Below, piece by piece: positions 1-10,085 of a DNA stretch of 64,000 nucleotides. Position 1 is the first letter of the stretch, and each line of letters begins with the position of its first letter. The notes under the pieces were generated by a model. The model had not been told where the DNA came from. It did not search any database and worked only from the letters and a program-made list of their open reading frames with translations. The translations under genes were made by a program, and so were the position numbers. Origin of the DNA: Leptolyngbya sp. PCC 6406. Its GTDB lineage: Bacteria; Cyanobacteriota; Cyanobacteriia; Phormidesmidales; Phormidesmidaceae. The stretch is from contig NZ_KI913949.1 in NCBI RefSeq assembly GCF_000332095.2, positions 4,736,769-4,800,768 on the forward strand, given 5' to 3'.

Positions 1-94
1 TGCGGCCAGGAAGGTTAATCTCATATTTGCCAAGGATATTGATGCCGCGAATGCACCCTACGGGCATTCTGGAGGTGGTGCGTCTTGTCTGGCT
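1..94. repeat. REP-like repeat unit upstream of the RAYT gene (partial)
   Basis: The window opens inside a unit of the same repeat that forms the array at 3340-3647. The shared stretch GCCGCGAATGCACCCTACGG is at about 43-62, followed by a spacer ending just before the transposase start codon. It is the 5' flank expected for a REP-associated tyrosine transposase. The left end of the unit lies outside the window. Confidence 0.7.
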
Positions 95-577
95 ATGCCG
101 AATTATCGACGTTTTCATGGTGCTGGTGGCAGCTATTTCTTTACCCATGTCACCTATCAACGCTACCCGTGGCTATGTACCGATCTGGGCAGACAGTCCC
201 TGAGGGAGGCTATCGTTACCATCCGCAAAAAGTACCCCTTTACCATTGATGCTTTTGTCTTACTGCCTGATCATTTGCACTGTATTTGGACGTTGCCTGA
301 GGAGGACAGCGACTATGGCAAGCGGTGGCGATTAATCAAGCTGATGGTTACCAAGGCGTGTGGCCAAAAATTGGCGCTGCCCTCGGAGAAAACTCTGTCA
401 GGCGAACGGCGACAGGAAGGTAATCTCTGGCAGCGCCGCTATTGGGAGCATTGTCTCCGCGATCAGCAGGATTTCATCAACCATTGCGAGTACATTCACC
501 ACAATCCGGTGAAACACGGCTTGGTTGCTTGTCCTACCGATTGGCCCTATTCCAGCATCCATCGATATTTAACGTAG
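95..577 (+). CDS. REP-associated tyrosine transposase (RAYT, IS200/IS605-like Y1 family)
   Basis: A 160-residue single-domain protein. The HUH metal-binding motif is seen in DHLHCIW (about residues 59-65), and the candidate nucleophilic tyrosine lies in the YIHHNP block (about residues 133-138), as in Y1 transposases. RAYTs cut and join single-stranded DNA at palindromic REP sequences. REP-like inverted repeats flank this gene on both sides (1-94 and 590-830) and recur at 3340-3647, which fits that role. The ATG at 95 gives the standard RAYT N-terminus. The protein appears full length. Function is assigned by family; activity on these repeats is inferred. Confidence 0.9.
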   Translation: MPNYRRFHGAGGSYFFTHVTYQRYPWLCTDLGRQSLREAIVTIRKKYPFTIDAFVLLPDHLHCIWTLPEEDSDYGKRWRLIKLMVTKACGQKLALPSEKTLSGERRQEGNLWQRRYWEHCLRDQQDFINHCEYIHHNPVKHGLVACPTDWPYSSIHRYLT

Positions 578-584
578 GTACAAA

Positions 585-835
585 CGTAGGGTGCATAACG
601 CCAAGGCGAGGCTCCGCCAACGCGAAGCAATGCACCAAAACCGTGGCCGCAATGCACCGCAAGCCGTGGCCGCAATGCACCAAAAACCGTAGGGTGCATT
701 CGCGAAGCAATGCACCGCAAGCCGTGGCCACAATGCACCGAAACCTATCTGTGGGCGGTGCATTGTGGCTAAGGGGGTTGGTCTCGCTGTTGCGAGGGAG
801 GTTGGTGCCGCGAATGCACCCTACGGGCTGGCTAC
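585..835. repeat. Cluster of REP-like palindromes downstream of RAYT
   Basis: Several copies of the pair GTAGGGTGCAT / GCGAAGCAATGCACC and of GTGGCCGCAATGCACC occur between 590 and 740. A full unit follows at about 760-830 (GGTGCATTGTGGC ... GCCGCGAATGCACC). Arms are inverted relative to each other, so single strands would fold into hairpins. This is a BIME-like cluster next to its probable transposase. The rest of the gap to 977 has no credible gene. Confidence 0.75.
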
Positions 836-977
836 GTTTGCTAGTGGCGACCGATCTGGTGCCAGAGGAGCGCATGAGGGGATTGATGGGTGAGTCGGAA
901 GAGTTGGTGAAGATTATGTCGAAGATTGTGGTGAGTGCGAAGGGGAAGAATAAAGTTCAAAGTTAAAAATTCAAAGT

Positions 978-3284
978 TCAAAAAGGGTGGATTTTGATGT
1001 TTTTGAATTTACAATTTTGCATTAAACCGCTACAGTTTACAAGTCTCGGTGCGAGAGAAGAAGACAACAAATCCACAATCAATGAATCACCAAGGGCAAC
1101 CCAGATGGGAGATTCTCCCTCCGGAGATAAAGAGGGATTCGCTTGGAGGTTGTCGTAGTTCAGATATTCGCCGCCTTTGCGCCAGCCGACGCGATCCGCA
1201 AATTTTTCGAAAGTGTCTTTATGATACTGGCCATCGAGTGGGTTGCCTGTCTCTACATAGATTTTCTTTTGCACGCTAAAGCCAAATTTGCCCCGGCTAT
1301 ACTTCACCCATAGCCCATCTATGGTCAACAGCTCGTCGCAGGGAAAGTTCAGCAGTTCTTCCGAATCAAACCACTGCCCGTCTTCCTTGCCAACGGTTGT
1401 AATCATCAGTCGATAGGTCTCTTGATCGGCTTCTCGCCACTGGCCATTTTTGAGGTAGTCCTCTAGCTGTTGATAGCGCGAGGTGGTGACGGTTTGCTGG
1501 AGTCCCTTTAGCTCCTCCTCTAGTTCTGGGGTCAGGCGTTTGGTGGTGTCTTGCCAGCAGGCGTAGGCCAGGTCGGTGGCTCCCCGGTCGAGCATGGCTC
1601 GCAACAGGGGGGCGGGTTTCACCTGGGCGGCGTAGAGGGAAATGGTGGGTTTCCACCAATCATCGGCAAAGTGGTCGTAGAGCAATTCTTCTTGTCCGAT
1701 GCGGGCCAGTTCGGCGGCGGTCAGGTATTCCTGAAAGCTGAGGTGGGCAAATTCGTACTCGTCCTCCTGCTGCACCAGCAGCTCACTAATCTGCACCACT
1801 TGGTCGATAAATTCCGCTGCATCCACAGCTTCTTCCTGCTGGTGCAGGCATTGGGTCATAAAGCGCCGCAGATCCCCTTGGGGAATGCGCTCTTGGCGCT
1901 GCTGCATCATGTGCAGGGCCAGCATTTGCAACAGGGTTTGGGCTTCGCACTGGGTCAGCAAGGAGTCGAGTTCGCGGGCGCGGGGACGGTCTTTGAGTTG
2001 AAGTTGGCAAATGTCGCGGTATAGCTCTACCCGCCGCTGGGGCAGTTTTGCCCCTGGATAGCGCCGATGAAAGGTGACGATCATGTTCAGCAGCAGCGGG
2101 TTTTTGGCGAGGTCTTGCAGTTCTGGGCGGGCTTCGATCTGGGTCAGCAGGTCTTGGGCGTTGGTGTTGGCCAGTTGCACCACATCGGGGGTGGCTCTGC
2201 CGCCGTGGGCGTAGCGCTCTTGGCACTGGTACCAGCGGGTGACAAAGGCTTGGCGTTGGTCGGCATCAAAGTTGCGTACCCACAGGGGGGTAGACAGCTC
2301 CAAACGGTGGGCAGGGTCTTGGTTGCGGTATGCCTTGGGCCGGGAGGTGACAATAAAGACGGCATTGCCGTAGCGGCGCATCTGCTCGTTGATCCAGCGG
2401 GCCACGGCGGGGCGCTGGTCGCTGGCTACTTCATCAAAGCCGTCGAGCATGATCACCCCATCCCCCCGGCGCAGCAGGTCGGTGGCCCAGTTGGTGGGCA
2501 CGGGACGGTTTTTGCCTTCCTTGGGCAGGCTGGGAATGTGGTGCTGGGTGATCAGGGTGGGCAGGTCGGGGGCATTCTCCTGGGCCAGCAGGTCGCGGTA
2601 CTTGCGCAAAACCAGCAGGACTGGAATCCGTTGTTTTACCTGGTGGCGGCTGTGCTGCCCGGTGCCGTAGAGGTAGGCGATGTGCTTGAGCAGGGTGGTT
2701 TTGCCGTAGCCACCCCAGGCCAAAATCACCAATTGGCGGTAAGGGCGGGTGGATTCGGCTTGTTTGAGAAAGTGCCAAATGTTGAGGTTGCTGAGGCGCT
2801 CCCAGTCTTGGGCCTTGAAATCCTGGGGGGCTGCTCTGAATCCTGGCCGGGTGGCGCTGAGGTCGAGGGCTAGGGGCACAAACACCTCTTCCAACAGGGG
2901 AGCGAAGATCCCTTCTTGTTGGGGCATCCCCTCTGAGCGGTAGGACTGGCACTCCCACGCTTGGCATTGCAGGTACCAGTCTTCAAACCCCGTGGCGCGA
3001 GTAATTGCCTGCTCGGTCGCGCGATCGATTCGGTTGTTGATGGATTGCCCCACTTGCTCTAGCCGCTGTTCGTTGCCCCGGTGGATGGGCAGCAGCAGCT
3101 TGGCCCCGTAGGCGATGCCCAGGCCGATCGCTCCGTAGGCAATGGCTTTAGCAATGCTGCCGTCTTCTTTGAGGATTTGCCAGAAGGCTCCGGCTCCGCC
3201 AGCGGTGAGCCCCCCAGCGGCGATGAATTTGAGCAGGATTTCGGCGATGCGCTCCTGGGGAGGTGGCGGAGGGGGTTGGGTCAT
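978..3284 (-). CDS. NACHT-domain NTPase with C-terminal GUN4 domain (STAND protein)
   Basis: 768 residues. A proline-rich N-terminus is followed by a hydrophobic segment at about 41-65, probably a membrane anchor. The NACHT core has Walker A GGYGKT at 191-196 and Walker B VIMLDGFDE at 278-286. A helical region with the motif EYEFAHLSFQEYL (about 509-521) is typical of NACHT proteins. Residues 604-725 match the GUN4 fold, including the diagnostic blocks NFPCDEL, LWVKYS, FGFSVQKKIY and FADRVGWRKGG. GUN4 binds porphyrins and activates Mg-chelatase in chlorophyll synthesis. As a fused C-terminal module it is probably the sensor of a signal-transduction or immune ATPase. REP-like arrays bracket the gene. 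ATG start at 3284. Domain calls are firm; the biological role is unknown. Confidence 0.85.
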   Translation of the reverse strand: MTQPPPPPPQERIAEILLKFIAAGGLTAGGAGAFWQILKEDGSIAKAIAYGAIGLGIAYGAKLLLPIHRGNEQRLEQVGQSINNRIDRATEQAITRATGFEDWYLQCQAWECQSYRSEGMPQQEGIFAPLLEEVFVPLALDLSATRPGFRAAPQDFKAQDWERLSNLNIWHFLKQAESTRPYRQLVILAWGGYGKTTLLKHIAYLYGTGQHSRHQVKQRIPVLLVLRKYRDLLAQENAPDLPTLITQHHIPSLPKEGKNRPVPTNWATDLLRRGDGVIMLDGFDEVASDQRPAVARWINEQMRRYGNAVFIVTSRPKAYRNQDPAHRLELSTPLWVRNFDADQRQAFVTRWYQCQERYAHGGRATPDVVQLANTNAQDLLTQIEARPELQDLAKNPLLLNMIVTFHRRYPGAKLPQRRVELYRDICQLQLKDRPRARELDSLLTQCEAQTLLQMLALHMMQQRQERIPQGDLRRFMTQCLHQQEEAVDAAEFIDQVVQISELLVQQEDEYEFAHLSFQEYLTAAELARIGQEELLYDHFADDWWKPTISLYAAQVKPAPLLRAMLDRGATDLAYACWQDTTKRLTPELEEELKGLQQTVTTSRYQQLEDYLKNGQWREADQETYRLMITTVGKEDGQWFDSEELLNFPCDELLTIDGLWVKYSRGKFGFSVQKKIYVETGNPLDGQYHKDTFEKFADRVGWRKGGEYLNYDNLQANPSLSPEGESPIWVALGDSLIVDLLSSSLAPRLVNCSGLMQNCKFKNIKIHPF

Positions 3285-3339
3285 GGTCGCAGGGCAGGTT
3301 TGTTTCTTAATCTAAACGGTCATCTGCGACCCTGGAAGA

Positions 3340-3647
3340 GGTGCATTGCGGCTAGGGGGGTTGATCTCACATTTGCGAGGGAGGTTGGTGCCGCGAATGC
3401 ACCCTACGGGATGGGCGGTGCATTGCGGCTAAGGGGGTTGGTCTCGCTGTTGCGAGGGAGGTTGGTGCCGCGAATGCACCCTACGGGATGGGCGGTGCAT
3501 TGCGGCTAGGGGGGTTGGTTTCGGAGTTGCGAGGGAGGTTGGTGCCGCGAATGCACCCTACGGGATGGGCGGTGCATTGCGGTTAGGGGGGGTGGTCTCG
3601 CTGTTGTGAGGGAGGTTGATGCCGCGAATGCACCCTACGGGATTCTG
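3340..3647. repeat. Four tandem 77-bp REP-like units
   Basis: Units start at 3340, 3417, 3494 and 3571, each 77 bp. Each begins with GGTGCATTGCGG and carries the inverted partner CCGCGAATGCACC about 50 bp later, so each can form one long imperfect hairpin. Middle parts differ slightly between units (for example TCTCGCTGTTGCGAGG versus TTTCGGAGTTGCGAGG). A degraded arm continues to about 3700. No spacers, so not CRISPR. The same unit flanks the RAYT gene. Confidence 0.85.
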
Positions 3648-3747
3648 GAGGTGAATGCTAAGGTGCGGCTACGCGAATGTGGAGCAATGTACCGCAGAAA
3701 GGCTGGGCTTGGTGCGATCGCGGCCTTAATACCCTATAGCTGCATCA

Positions 3748-3790
3748 AAAAAAGCGTGTGGGTGCGATGATCGCACCCACACGCTTTTTT
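3748..3790 (-). terminator. Intrinsic terminator of tkt
   Basis: A 14-15 bp perfect stem (GCGTGTGGGTGCGA and its complement) is flanked by A and T runs. It lies 20 bp beyond the tkt stop codon, and read on the minus strand it ends in seven T. The symmetric A/T runs would also let it stop transcription from the other side. Confidence 0.85.
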
Positions 3791-3809
3791 GATTCATGTT
3801 GCCAGATCC

Positions 3810-5816
3810 CTAGGCCAGCAGCGCCTTGGCTCGGCTCACCACATTTTCCACCGTGAAGCCAAACTTCTCCATAACCAAGCCACCGGGAGCAGAGGCACCG
3901 AAGGTTTCCACGCTGATCACATCGCCTGCACCGCCAACATAGCGGCACCAACCCATGCTGATCCCCGCTTCCACCGCCAGCCGCTTAGTGACAGCCTTAG
4001 GCAGCACCGATTCCTGGTAGGCAGCATCCTGGGCGTCAAACAACTCCCAAGACGGCATCGACACAATCCGCACTTTCTTGCCTTCCGACCGCAGCACCTT
4101 CGCCGCCTCGACACAGAGAGAAACCTCACTGCCCGTCCCAATCAGAATCAGGTCAGGGGTGCCGTCACTATCAGAGAGGACATAGGCTCCCTTAGCCACC
4201 CCTTCTACAGAGCTGCCCTCCAGTTGGGGCAGACCCTGGCGGGAAAAGGCCATCAGCGTAGGAGCCTTACGGCTTTCCACCGCCACCTTGTAAGCCCCAG
4301 AGGTTTCAGTACCATCCGCAGGGCGAATCACCGTCAGGTTGGGAATCGCCCGCAGAGAGGCAATCGTCTCCACAGGTTGGTGGGTGGGGCCATCTTCCCC
4401 AAGGCCAATGGAGTCGTGGGTCATGACATAAATCACCCCCGCCTCAGACAGGGCCGACAGCCGAATGGCCGCCCGCATGTAGTCGGCAAACACCAGGAAG
4501 GTAGCGCAGTAGGGAATTAACCCCGAGTTGTGCAGGGCAATACCATTACAAATCGCCCCCATCCCGTGCTCCCGCACCCCAAAGCGCAGGTTGCGATTTT
4601 CGTAGGCTCCCTTCTGGAAGCTGCCAGAAATCTTCAACTCCGTCAGGTTGGAGTGAGTCAGGTCAGCGGAGCCCCCAATCAGTTCCGGCAGCACCGGAGC
4701 CAAGGCATTGAGGGTCATTTCCGAGGTTTTGCGCGTAGCCAGCGCCTTATCCCCAGGGGCATAGGTGGGCAGGGCATCGGCCCAGCCTACGGGCAACTCA
4801 CCCGACAGCATCCGCTCAAAGAGCGCCGCATCTTCGGGATACTGGGTGCGGTAGGTGGCGAGGGTTTCCTCCCACTCAGCTTGGTAGCTAGCACCGCGAT
4901 CCACCGCTTTACCCATGTGGGCTAGGGCATCGGCGGGCACCTCAAAGTCCCCGTAGGTCCAGCCCAGGGCTTCCCGCGTCAACTTGATTTCATCTCCCCC
5001 CAAGGGCGCACCGTGGACTCCGGCACTATTGGACTTATTGGGGGAACCGTAGCCAATCGTGGTCGTGACCTTGATCAGGGTGGGCTTATCGGTGACGGAT
5101 TTTGCCGTCTCAAGCGCCTTAGCAATCCCCTCTAGGTCGGTGTTGCCATCTTCCACATGGAGCACATGCCAGCCATAGGCTTCAAAGCGCTTACCCACAT
5201 CCTCAGTGAAGGAGATGTCCGTGGAGCCATCGATGGAAATGTGGTTGTCATCGTAGAGAGCAATGAGCTTACCCAGTCCCAGGTGACCCGCCAAGGAGCA
5301 GGCTTCACCAGAAACCCCTTCCATGTTGCAGCCGTCCCCTAGGATGGCGTAGGTGTAGTGGTCTACCACCGTGGCGTTGGGCTTGTTGAAGCGGGCCGCG
5401 AGGTGGGCCTCCGCCATGGCCAGACCCACCGCGTTGCAGATGCCTTGGCCCAGGGGACCTGTCGTCACCTCAACACCGGGGGTTTCAAAGTTCTCAGGGT
5501 GACCGGGCGTGGTCGCGCCCCATTGGCGAAACTGCTTGAGGTCGTCTAGGGTAACGCTGTCGTACCCCGTCAGGTGAAGTAGGGCATACTGCAACATGCA
5601 GCCATGGCCCGCAGATAGCACGAAGCGATCGCGGTTAAACCACTGGGGATTTTTGGGATTAAACCGCATAAAGCGATCCCACAGCACAAAAGCCATGGGT
5701 GCCGCCCCCATTGGCAGCCCTGGGTGGCCAGAGTTAGCCTTTTGAACGGCATCAATTGCCAAGAAACGAATGGAGTTAACGCAGAGCGCTTCCAAGGATT
5801 GGGTTGCGACAGCCAT
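3810..5816 (-). CDS. tkt: Transketolase
   Basis: 668 residues, the normal length. Transfers two-carbon ketol units in the Calvin cycle and the pentose phosphate pathway using thiamine diphosphate. The ThDP/Mg motif is in LGDGCNMEG (about residue 160), the substrate loop is HGAPLGG, and the pyrimidine-domain block is [10 protein letters not shown] chose the ATG at 5816 ([11 protein letters not shown]) because it matches the cyanobacterial N-terminus; an in-frame extension to 5855 is possible but unlikely. It appears monocistronic, with a strong terminator just after the stop. Confidence 0.96.
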   Translation of the reverse strand: MAVATQSLEALCVNSIRFLAIDAVQKANSGHPGLPMGAAPMAFVLWDRFMRFNPKNPQWFNRDRFVLSAGHGCMLQYALLHLTGYDSVTLDDLKQFRQWGATTPGHPENFETPGVEVTTGPLGQGICNAVGLAMAEAHLAARFNKPNATVVDHYTYAILGDGCNMEGVSGEACSLAGHLGLGKLIALYDDNHISIDGSTDISFTEDVGKRFEAYGWHVLHVEDGNTDLEGIAKALETAKSVTDKPTLIKVTTTIGYGSPNKSNSAGVHGAPLGGDEIKLTREALGWTYGDFEVPADALAHMGKAVDRGASYQAEWEETLATYRTQYPEDAALFERMLSGELPVGWADALPTYAPGDKALATRKTSEMTLNALAPVLPELIGGSADLTHSNLTELKISGSFQKGAYENRNLRFGVREHGMGAICNGIALHNSGLIPYCATFLVFADYMRAAIRLSALSEAGVIYVMTHDSIGLGEDGPTHQPVETIASLRAIPNLTVIRPADGTETSGAYKVAVESRKAPTLMAFSRQGLPQLEGSSVEGVAKGAYVLSDSDGTPDLILIGTGSEVSLCVEAAKVLRSEGKKVRIVSMPSWELFDAQDAAYQESVLPKAVTKRLAVEAGISMGWCRYVGGAGDVISVETFGASAPGGLVMEKFGFTVENVVSRAKALLA

Positions 5817-6100
5817 AGACCTAAATACTGAACGACAGAACGGTACAGTGGGCACCTGATTTGCAAATCCAACCTAGGAAGAAGCAGACGGCAACAGGCT
5901 GCCTGCTTCTATCATCCCACCGGGGCGACCGACGGACAACATTAAATCCTAGCTCTAATGAATAACCGATGAGTTTGCTGTCAGACCCACACCGAGGGTA
6001 GAGAAATGGATCGTGCATCAACGGATGAAGCGATGCAAAACGATGCAATCAGTAGCCCTTTGTTAGGTCATTATACCTATGCGTCCATGAATCTGTAGCC

Positions 6101-7354
6101 TCAGCTACGATACTTGCGAAAAACCAAGGTGACATTGTGGCCCCCAAACCCAAAGGAGTTGGAGAGGGCAACTTCTACAGTCTGCTGTCGCGACTGATTG
6201 GGTACGTAGTCTAGGTCGCAAGCCTCATCAGGATTCGCCAAATTAATGGTGGGGGGAATGCGATCGCGGGCTACCGCCAGCGTGGTGGCCACCCCCTCAA
6301 TACCCCCCGAGCCCCCCAGCAGGTGTCCGGTCATGGACTTGGTCGAACTCACCGCTACCTGATGAGCCACCGCCCCTAGTGCGGTCTTAATGGCATTCGT
6401 CTCCGTCGGATCGTTGACCGGAGTACTGGTGCCATGGGCATTGATATAGCTCACTTGCTCCGGCGTGATCCCAGCATCCTTTAGAGCCAATTGGATACAG
6501 CGGGCGGCCCCCGCCCCGCCGGGGACTGGGGCCGTCATGTGATAGGCATCACAGGTCATCCCGTAACCCACTATTTCCCCGTAGATCCGGGCACCCCGGC
6601 TCAGGGCGTGCTCCAGGGATTCCAAAATTAAAACGCCGCAGCCTTCCCCAATGACAAAACCATCGCGATCGCGGTCAAAGGGACGACTAGCCGCCGTGGG
6701 ATCATCATTGCGAGTAGAAAGGGCACGGGCTGAAGCAAACCCCGCCACCGCCAAGGGAGTCACCGCCGCTTCGGTGCCGCCACAAATCATGGCCTGGGCA
6801 TAGCCCTGCTGAACCAGACGAAAGGCATCGCCAATGGCATTAGAACCCGCCGCACAGGCCGTCACCGGGCAGGAATTCGGCCCCTTGGCCCCCGTGTGGA
6901 TAGCCGTCAACCCCGCCGCCATATTGGCAATCATCATCGGAACCATAAAGGGGCTACAGCGACTAGGGCCTCGGTTGAGGTAGATCTCCTGCTGCTCCTC
7001 CATCACTCGGAGGCCCCCCACCCCCGTCCCAATCATGACCCCCACCTGCTCTGCATTCAGATCCGTAATTTGGAGCTGAGCATCCTCAAGCGCCTGACGG
7101 CTAGCCGCCACAGCGAACTGGGCAAAGCGATCCATGCGTTTCACATCCTTGCGATCGAGGTACTGCAAAGGGTCAAACCCCTTCACTTCCCCCGCAATGC
7201 GGGCGGCATGGTTTGAGGCGTCAAACTGGGTAATTGGCCCAATTCCAGAGCGACCCGCAAGGAGACCTTGCCAGTACGACTCTAGGTCATTGCCCAGGGG
7301 AGTCACCGCACCCAGGCCCGTTACGACAACACGCTTTGCTTCCAACTCTGTCAT
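6101..7354 (-). CDS. fabF: 3-oxoacyl-[acyl-carrier-protein] synthase II
   Basis: 417 residues. Condenses malonyl-ACP with growing acyl-ACP in type II fatty acid synthesis. The Cys-His-His triad is visible: Cys in VTACAAGSN (about 165), His in NAHGTSTP (about 308) and His in SMTGHLLG (about 345). It lies 72 bp downstream of acpP on the same strand, so the enzyme and its carrier protein are probably co-transcribed. Confidence 0.97.
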   Translation of the reverse strand: MTELEAKRVVVTGLGAVTPLGNDLESYWQGLLAGRSGIGPITQFDASNHAARIAGEVKGFDPLQYLDRKDVKRMDRFAQFAVAASRQALEDAQLQITDLNAEQVGVMIGTGVGGLRVMEEQQEIYLNRGPSRCSPFMVPMMIANMAAGLTAIHTGAKGPNSCPVTACAAGSNAIGDAFRLVQQGYAQAMICGGTEAAVTPLAVAGFASARALSTRNDDPTAASRPFDRDRDGFVIGEGCGVLILESLEHALSRGARIYGEIVGYGMTCDAYHMTAPVPGGAGAARCIQLALKDAGITPEQVSYINAHGTSTPVNDPTETNAIKTALGAVAHQVAVSSTKSMTGHLLGGSGGIEGVATTLAVARDRIPPTINLANPDEACDLDYVPNQSRQQTVEVALSNSFGFGGHNVTLVFRKYRS

Positions 7355-7426
7355 GGTTCACCTAAATTGCAGGCACTCAAGGCTGAACGCCCCATCGACA
7401 ACAACAGCCCTAGGGCCATTCCATCC

Positions 7427-7666
7427 CTAAGCAGCTTTCTCTTTGATAAAGTCCACAGCGGCTTGGACAGTGCCAATACCTTCAGCGGCTTCATCAGGAA
7501 TCTCAATATCGAATTCCTCTTCTAGTGCCATAACCAATTCCACGGTATCCAGGGAATCAGCACCTAGATCGTTGGCAAAGCTGGCTTCTGGCTTGACTTC
7601 TGCTTCGTCTACCCCAAGCTGCTCGGCAACGATCTTCTTGACCTTCTCAAAAACCTCTTCGCTCAT
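7427..7666 (-). CDS. acpP: Acyl carrier protein
   Basis: 79 residues, acidic. The phosphopantetheine attachment serine is in GADSLDTVE. It carries acyl intermediates for fatty acid synthesis and precedes fabF in a likely two-gene operon. I chose the ATG at 7666 (MSEEVFEK), which has GGAG about 9 bases upstream and the universal ACP N-terminus. The longer frame to 7702 would add 12 atypical residues. Confidence 0.96.
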   Translation of the reverse strand: MSEEVFEKVKKIVAEQLGVDEAEVKPEASFANDLGADSLDTVELVMALEEEFDIEIPDEAAEGIGTVQAAVDFIKEKAA

Positions 7667-8375
<709 letters not shown>

Positions 8376-8399
8376 ATCCGCCAATGCTGTTATGGAAGA

Positions 8400-8436
8400 C
8401 CGGGCTGCTTGTACTCTCAAGCAGCCCGGTTTTTTT
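8400..8436 (+). terminator. Intrinsic terminator of psaC
   Basis: An 11-bp perfect GC-rich stem (CCGGGCTGCTT / AAGCAGCCCGG) with an 8-nt loop is followed by seven T. It starts 25 bp after the psaC stop codon. Confidence 0.93.
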
Positions 8437-8476
8437 CTGCCGTTTCTTATATCTTTAAACAGTGGATCCTAAAATA

Positions 8477-8848
8477 ATGGATCCTATGCTCCATGGCATC
8501 TATTACGTCCCTATGGCTTCCACTGTGCACCTCGGTCATATTGTTCTCTACCACCTGCTCCATAGCCTCCAGCCACTGCTGGTACCGCTATGTTTTGTCA
8601 CGGCTTGGGGCGTTGTCGGGCTAGGAGCCTGGACCCTGTGGATCGCCCTCCGGGATAGCATTACCCGAGGACGACAAATGCATCGGATCCCCTGTGCCGC
8701 CTGTCGTTATTTTTCCGGGGATTACCATCTCAAGTGTCCCGTCCATCCCCAAGTAGCTCTGTCTGAGGCCGCCATTGGTTGTCCCGACTTTGAGCCAGAA
8801 GGCTCCCTGAAGCGCAGTCTCGATCGGCTCAACACCACCAGGGTTTGA
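8477..8848 (+). CDS. Conserved cyanobacterial protein, membrane segment plus Cys-rich tail
   Basis: 123 residues from the ATG at 8477; a GTG at 8462 in frame is an alternative. A hydrophobic segment at about residues 22-55 could span the membrane once. The C-terminal part has cysteines in CAAC, then CPVHP and GCPDF, a spacing that suggests a small zinc or iron-sulfur site. I do not recognise a named family. It lies directly behind the psaC terminator, and 64 bp separate it from the cupin gene. Confidence 0.7.
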   Translation: MDPMLHGIYYVPMASTVHLGHIVLYHLLHSLQPLLVPLCFVTAWGVVGLGAWTLWIALRDSITRGRQMHRIPCAACRYFSGDYHLKCPVHPQVALSEAAIGCPDFEPEGSLKRSLDRLNTTRV

Positions 8849-8912
8849 GACTCAGAAATTTGAGATCCTCAACACAGCTAAAAACTTAAAGAAAACTTTT
8901 AAAGAGAGATCG

Positions 8913-9293
8913 ATGCTTGTCCGCAAACTCCAGAACTGCGAAGAATTCATGGCGGGGGACAATACCCGTCTGCGAGAACTACTCCATCCCGACAAGCAGC
9001 CCCTAGACCTGCGCTACAGTCTGGCCCATGCCGTCCTCCCCGTAGGCCAAACCTCTACCCCCCATTCCCTGACGACCTCCGAGGTGTACTACATCCTGAG
9101 TGGCGCTGGGGAAATGCACATTGACGATGAGGTGCAGCGGGTGGAACCGGGGGATGCGGTCTACATTCCGCCCCAGGCCCGCCAATATATTCGCAGTGTG
9201 GGGGTCACGGACCTCATTTTCATCTGCATTGTGGATCCGGCTTGGCGGCAAGAGGATGAAACGGTTTACACCAAAGACGGTGAAACGCCCTAA
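8913..9293 (+). CDS. Cupin-domain protein
   Basis: 126 residues forming one cupin barrel. Cupin motif 1 is near STPHSLTTSEVYYILSGAGE and motif 2 is GDAVYIPPQARQYI. The usual metal-binding His pair is only partly kept, so the metal is uncertain. Small cupins bind metals or small ligands and have diverse roles; no substrate can be given. It lies 72 bp upstream of pgl on the same strand. Confidence 0.8.
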   Translation: MLVRKLQNCEEFMAGDNTRLRELLHPDKQPLDLRYSLAHAVLPVGQTSTPHSLTTSEVYYILSGAGEMHIDDEVQRVEPGDAVYIPPQARQYIRSVGVTDLIFICIVDPAWRQEDETVYTKDGETP

Positions 9294-9365
9294 GGAAAGC
9301 TTAAGCAATCCTGCCCCAGTCAAGGAATCGTCTAGGCTGCAACGGTATTACCAAGGGCTAGAACT

Positions 9366-10085
9366 ATGGTTTCAGTACCCCAGATCGAAGTTCATCCCAC
9401 TCGCGAGGCTCTAATTCAGCGATCGCGGGATCTCGTCGTCGCTCGTATCGAAACTGCGATCGCAGAGCGAGGCCGCTGCACCCTGGCCCTAGCAGGGGGA
9501 AGCACCCCCAAGCCCCTCTACCTCGCCCTAGCACAAACCGATCTGCCCTGGGACAAGCTGCATATTTTTTGGGGAGACGAGCGCTATGTAGCCCCCGACC
9601 ACCCCGACAGTAATGCGGGCATGGCCAAAGCAGCTTGGCTGGATCAGGTGGCAATTCCCCCAAGCCAGATTCACCTAGTCCCCACCCATCTCAGTCCACC
9701 CGCCGCCGCCGCCGCCTATAACCACACCCTCCAAGGGGTATTAGGCATCGAGACCCGCCCGGACATCATACTGCTGGGAATGGGCGACGATGGCCATACC
9801 GCCTCCCTCTTTCCCCATACCGCAGCCCTCACCGTAGACGATCACCTCGTCACCCTGGGGGATAAGGACGGCACCCCTCGCATCACCCTCACCGCAGCCG
9901 CCATCAACCGCAGCCGCTGTGTACTGTTTCTGGTTACTGGCACCAACAAACAGCCCGCCTTAACCCAAGTCTTCGCCGAAGACGGAGACGACCAAGCCTA
10001 TCCCTCTCGCCTCATCCGTCCCGAGGGTGAGTTGTGGTGGCTCCTCGATAGCGACGCCGGAGCTGCCTTAGAGGGTTCCATCTGA
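9366..10085 (+). CDS. pgl: 6-phosphogluconolactonase
   Basis: 239 residues. Hydrolyses 6-phosphogluconolactone in the oxidative pentose phosphate pathway, the dark NADPH source of cyanobacteria. Family motifs seen: LAGGSTPKPLY near residue 40, FWGDERYV near 68, and LGMGDDGHTASLFPHT near 140. ATG start at 9366. HIP1 octamers occur near the 5' end. Confidence 0.93.
   Translation: MVSVPQIEVHPTREALIQRSRDLVVARIETAIAERGRCTLALAGGSTPKPLYLALAQTDLPWDKLHIFWGDERYVAPDHPDSNAGMAKAAWLDQVAIPPSQIHLVPTHLSPPAAAAAYNHTLQGVLGIETRPDIILLGMGDDGHTASLFPHTAALTVDDHLVTLGDKDGTPRITLTAAAINRSRCVLFLVTGTNKQPALTQVFAEDGDDQAYPSRLIRPEGELWWLLDSDAGAALEGSI

Noticed and set aside
442-966. Frame of 174 codons overlapping the RAYT 3' end
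   Set aside because: It reads through the REP-like repeats and overlaps RAYT in another frame; composition follows the repeats.
1551-2873. Long plus-strand frames inside the NACHT-GUN4 gene
   Set aside because: They are antisense shadows; the minus strand encodes clear NACHT motifs and these frames have low-complexity Gly/Val/Gln composition with no family resemblance.
978-3284. NACHT gene as a proven antiphage system
   Set aside because: No neighbouring effector or defence gene is present and GUN4 fusions may serve pigment signalling, so it is reported only as a hypothesis.
3340-3647. Possible CRISPR array
   Set aside because: Units are 77 bp in direct contact and nearly identical throughout; there are no unique spacers and no cas genes.
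6661-6675. Other GCGAT...ATCGC-like sites as further copies of the palindromic element (also 20411, 38024, 49166)
   Set aside because: These are plain HIP1 octamers or chance matches; they lack the two inner hairpins.
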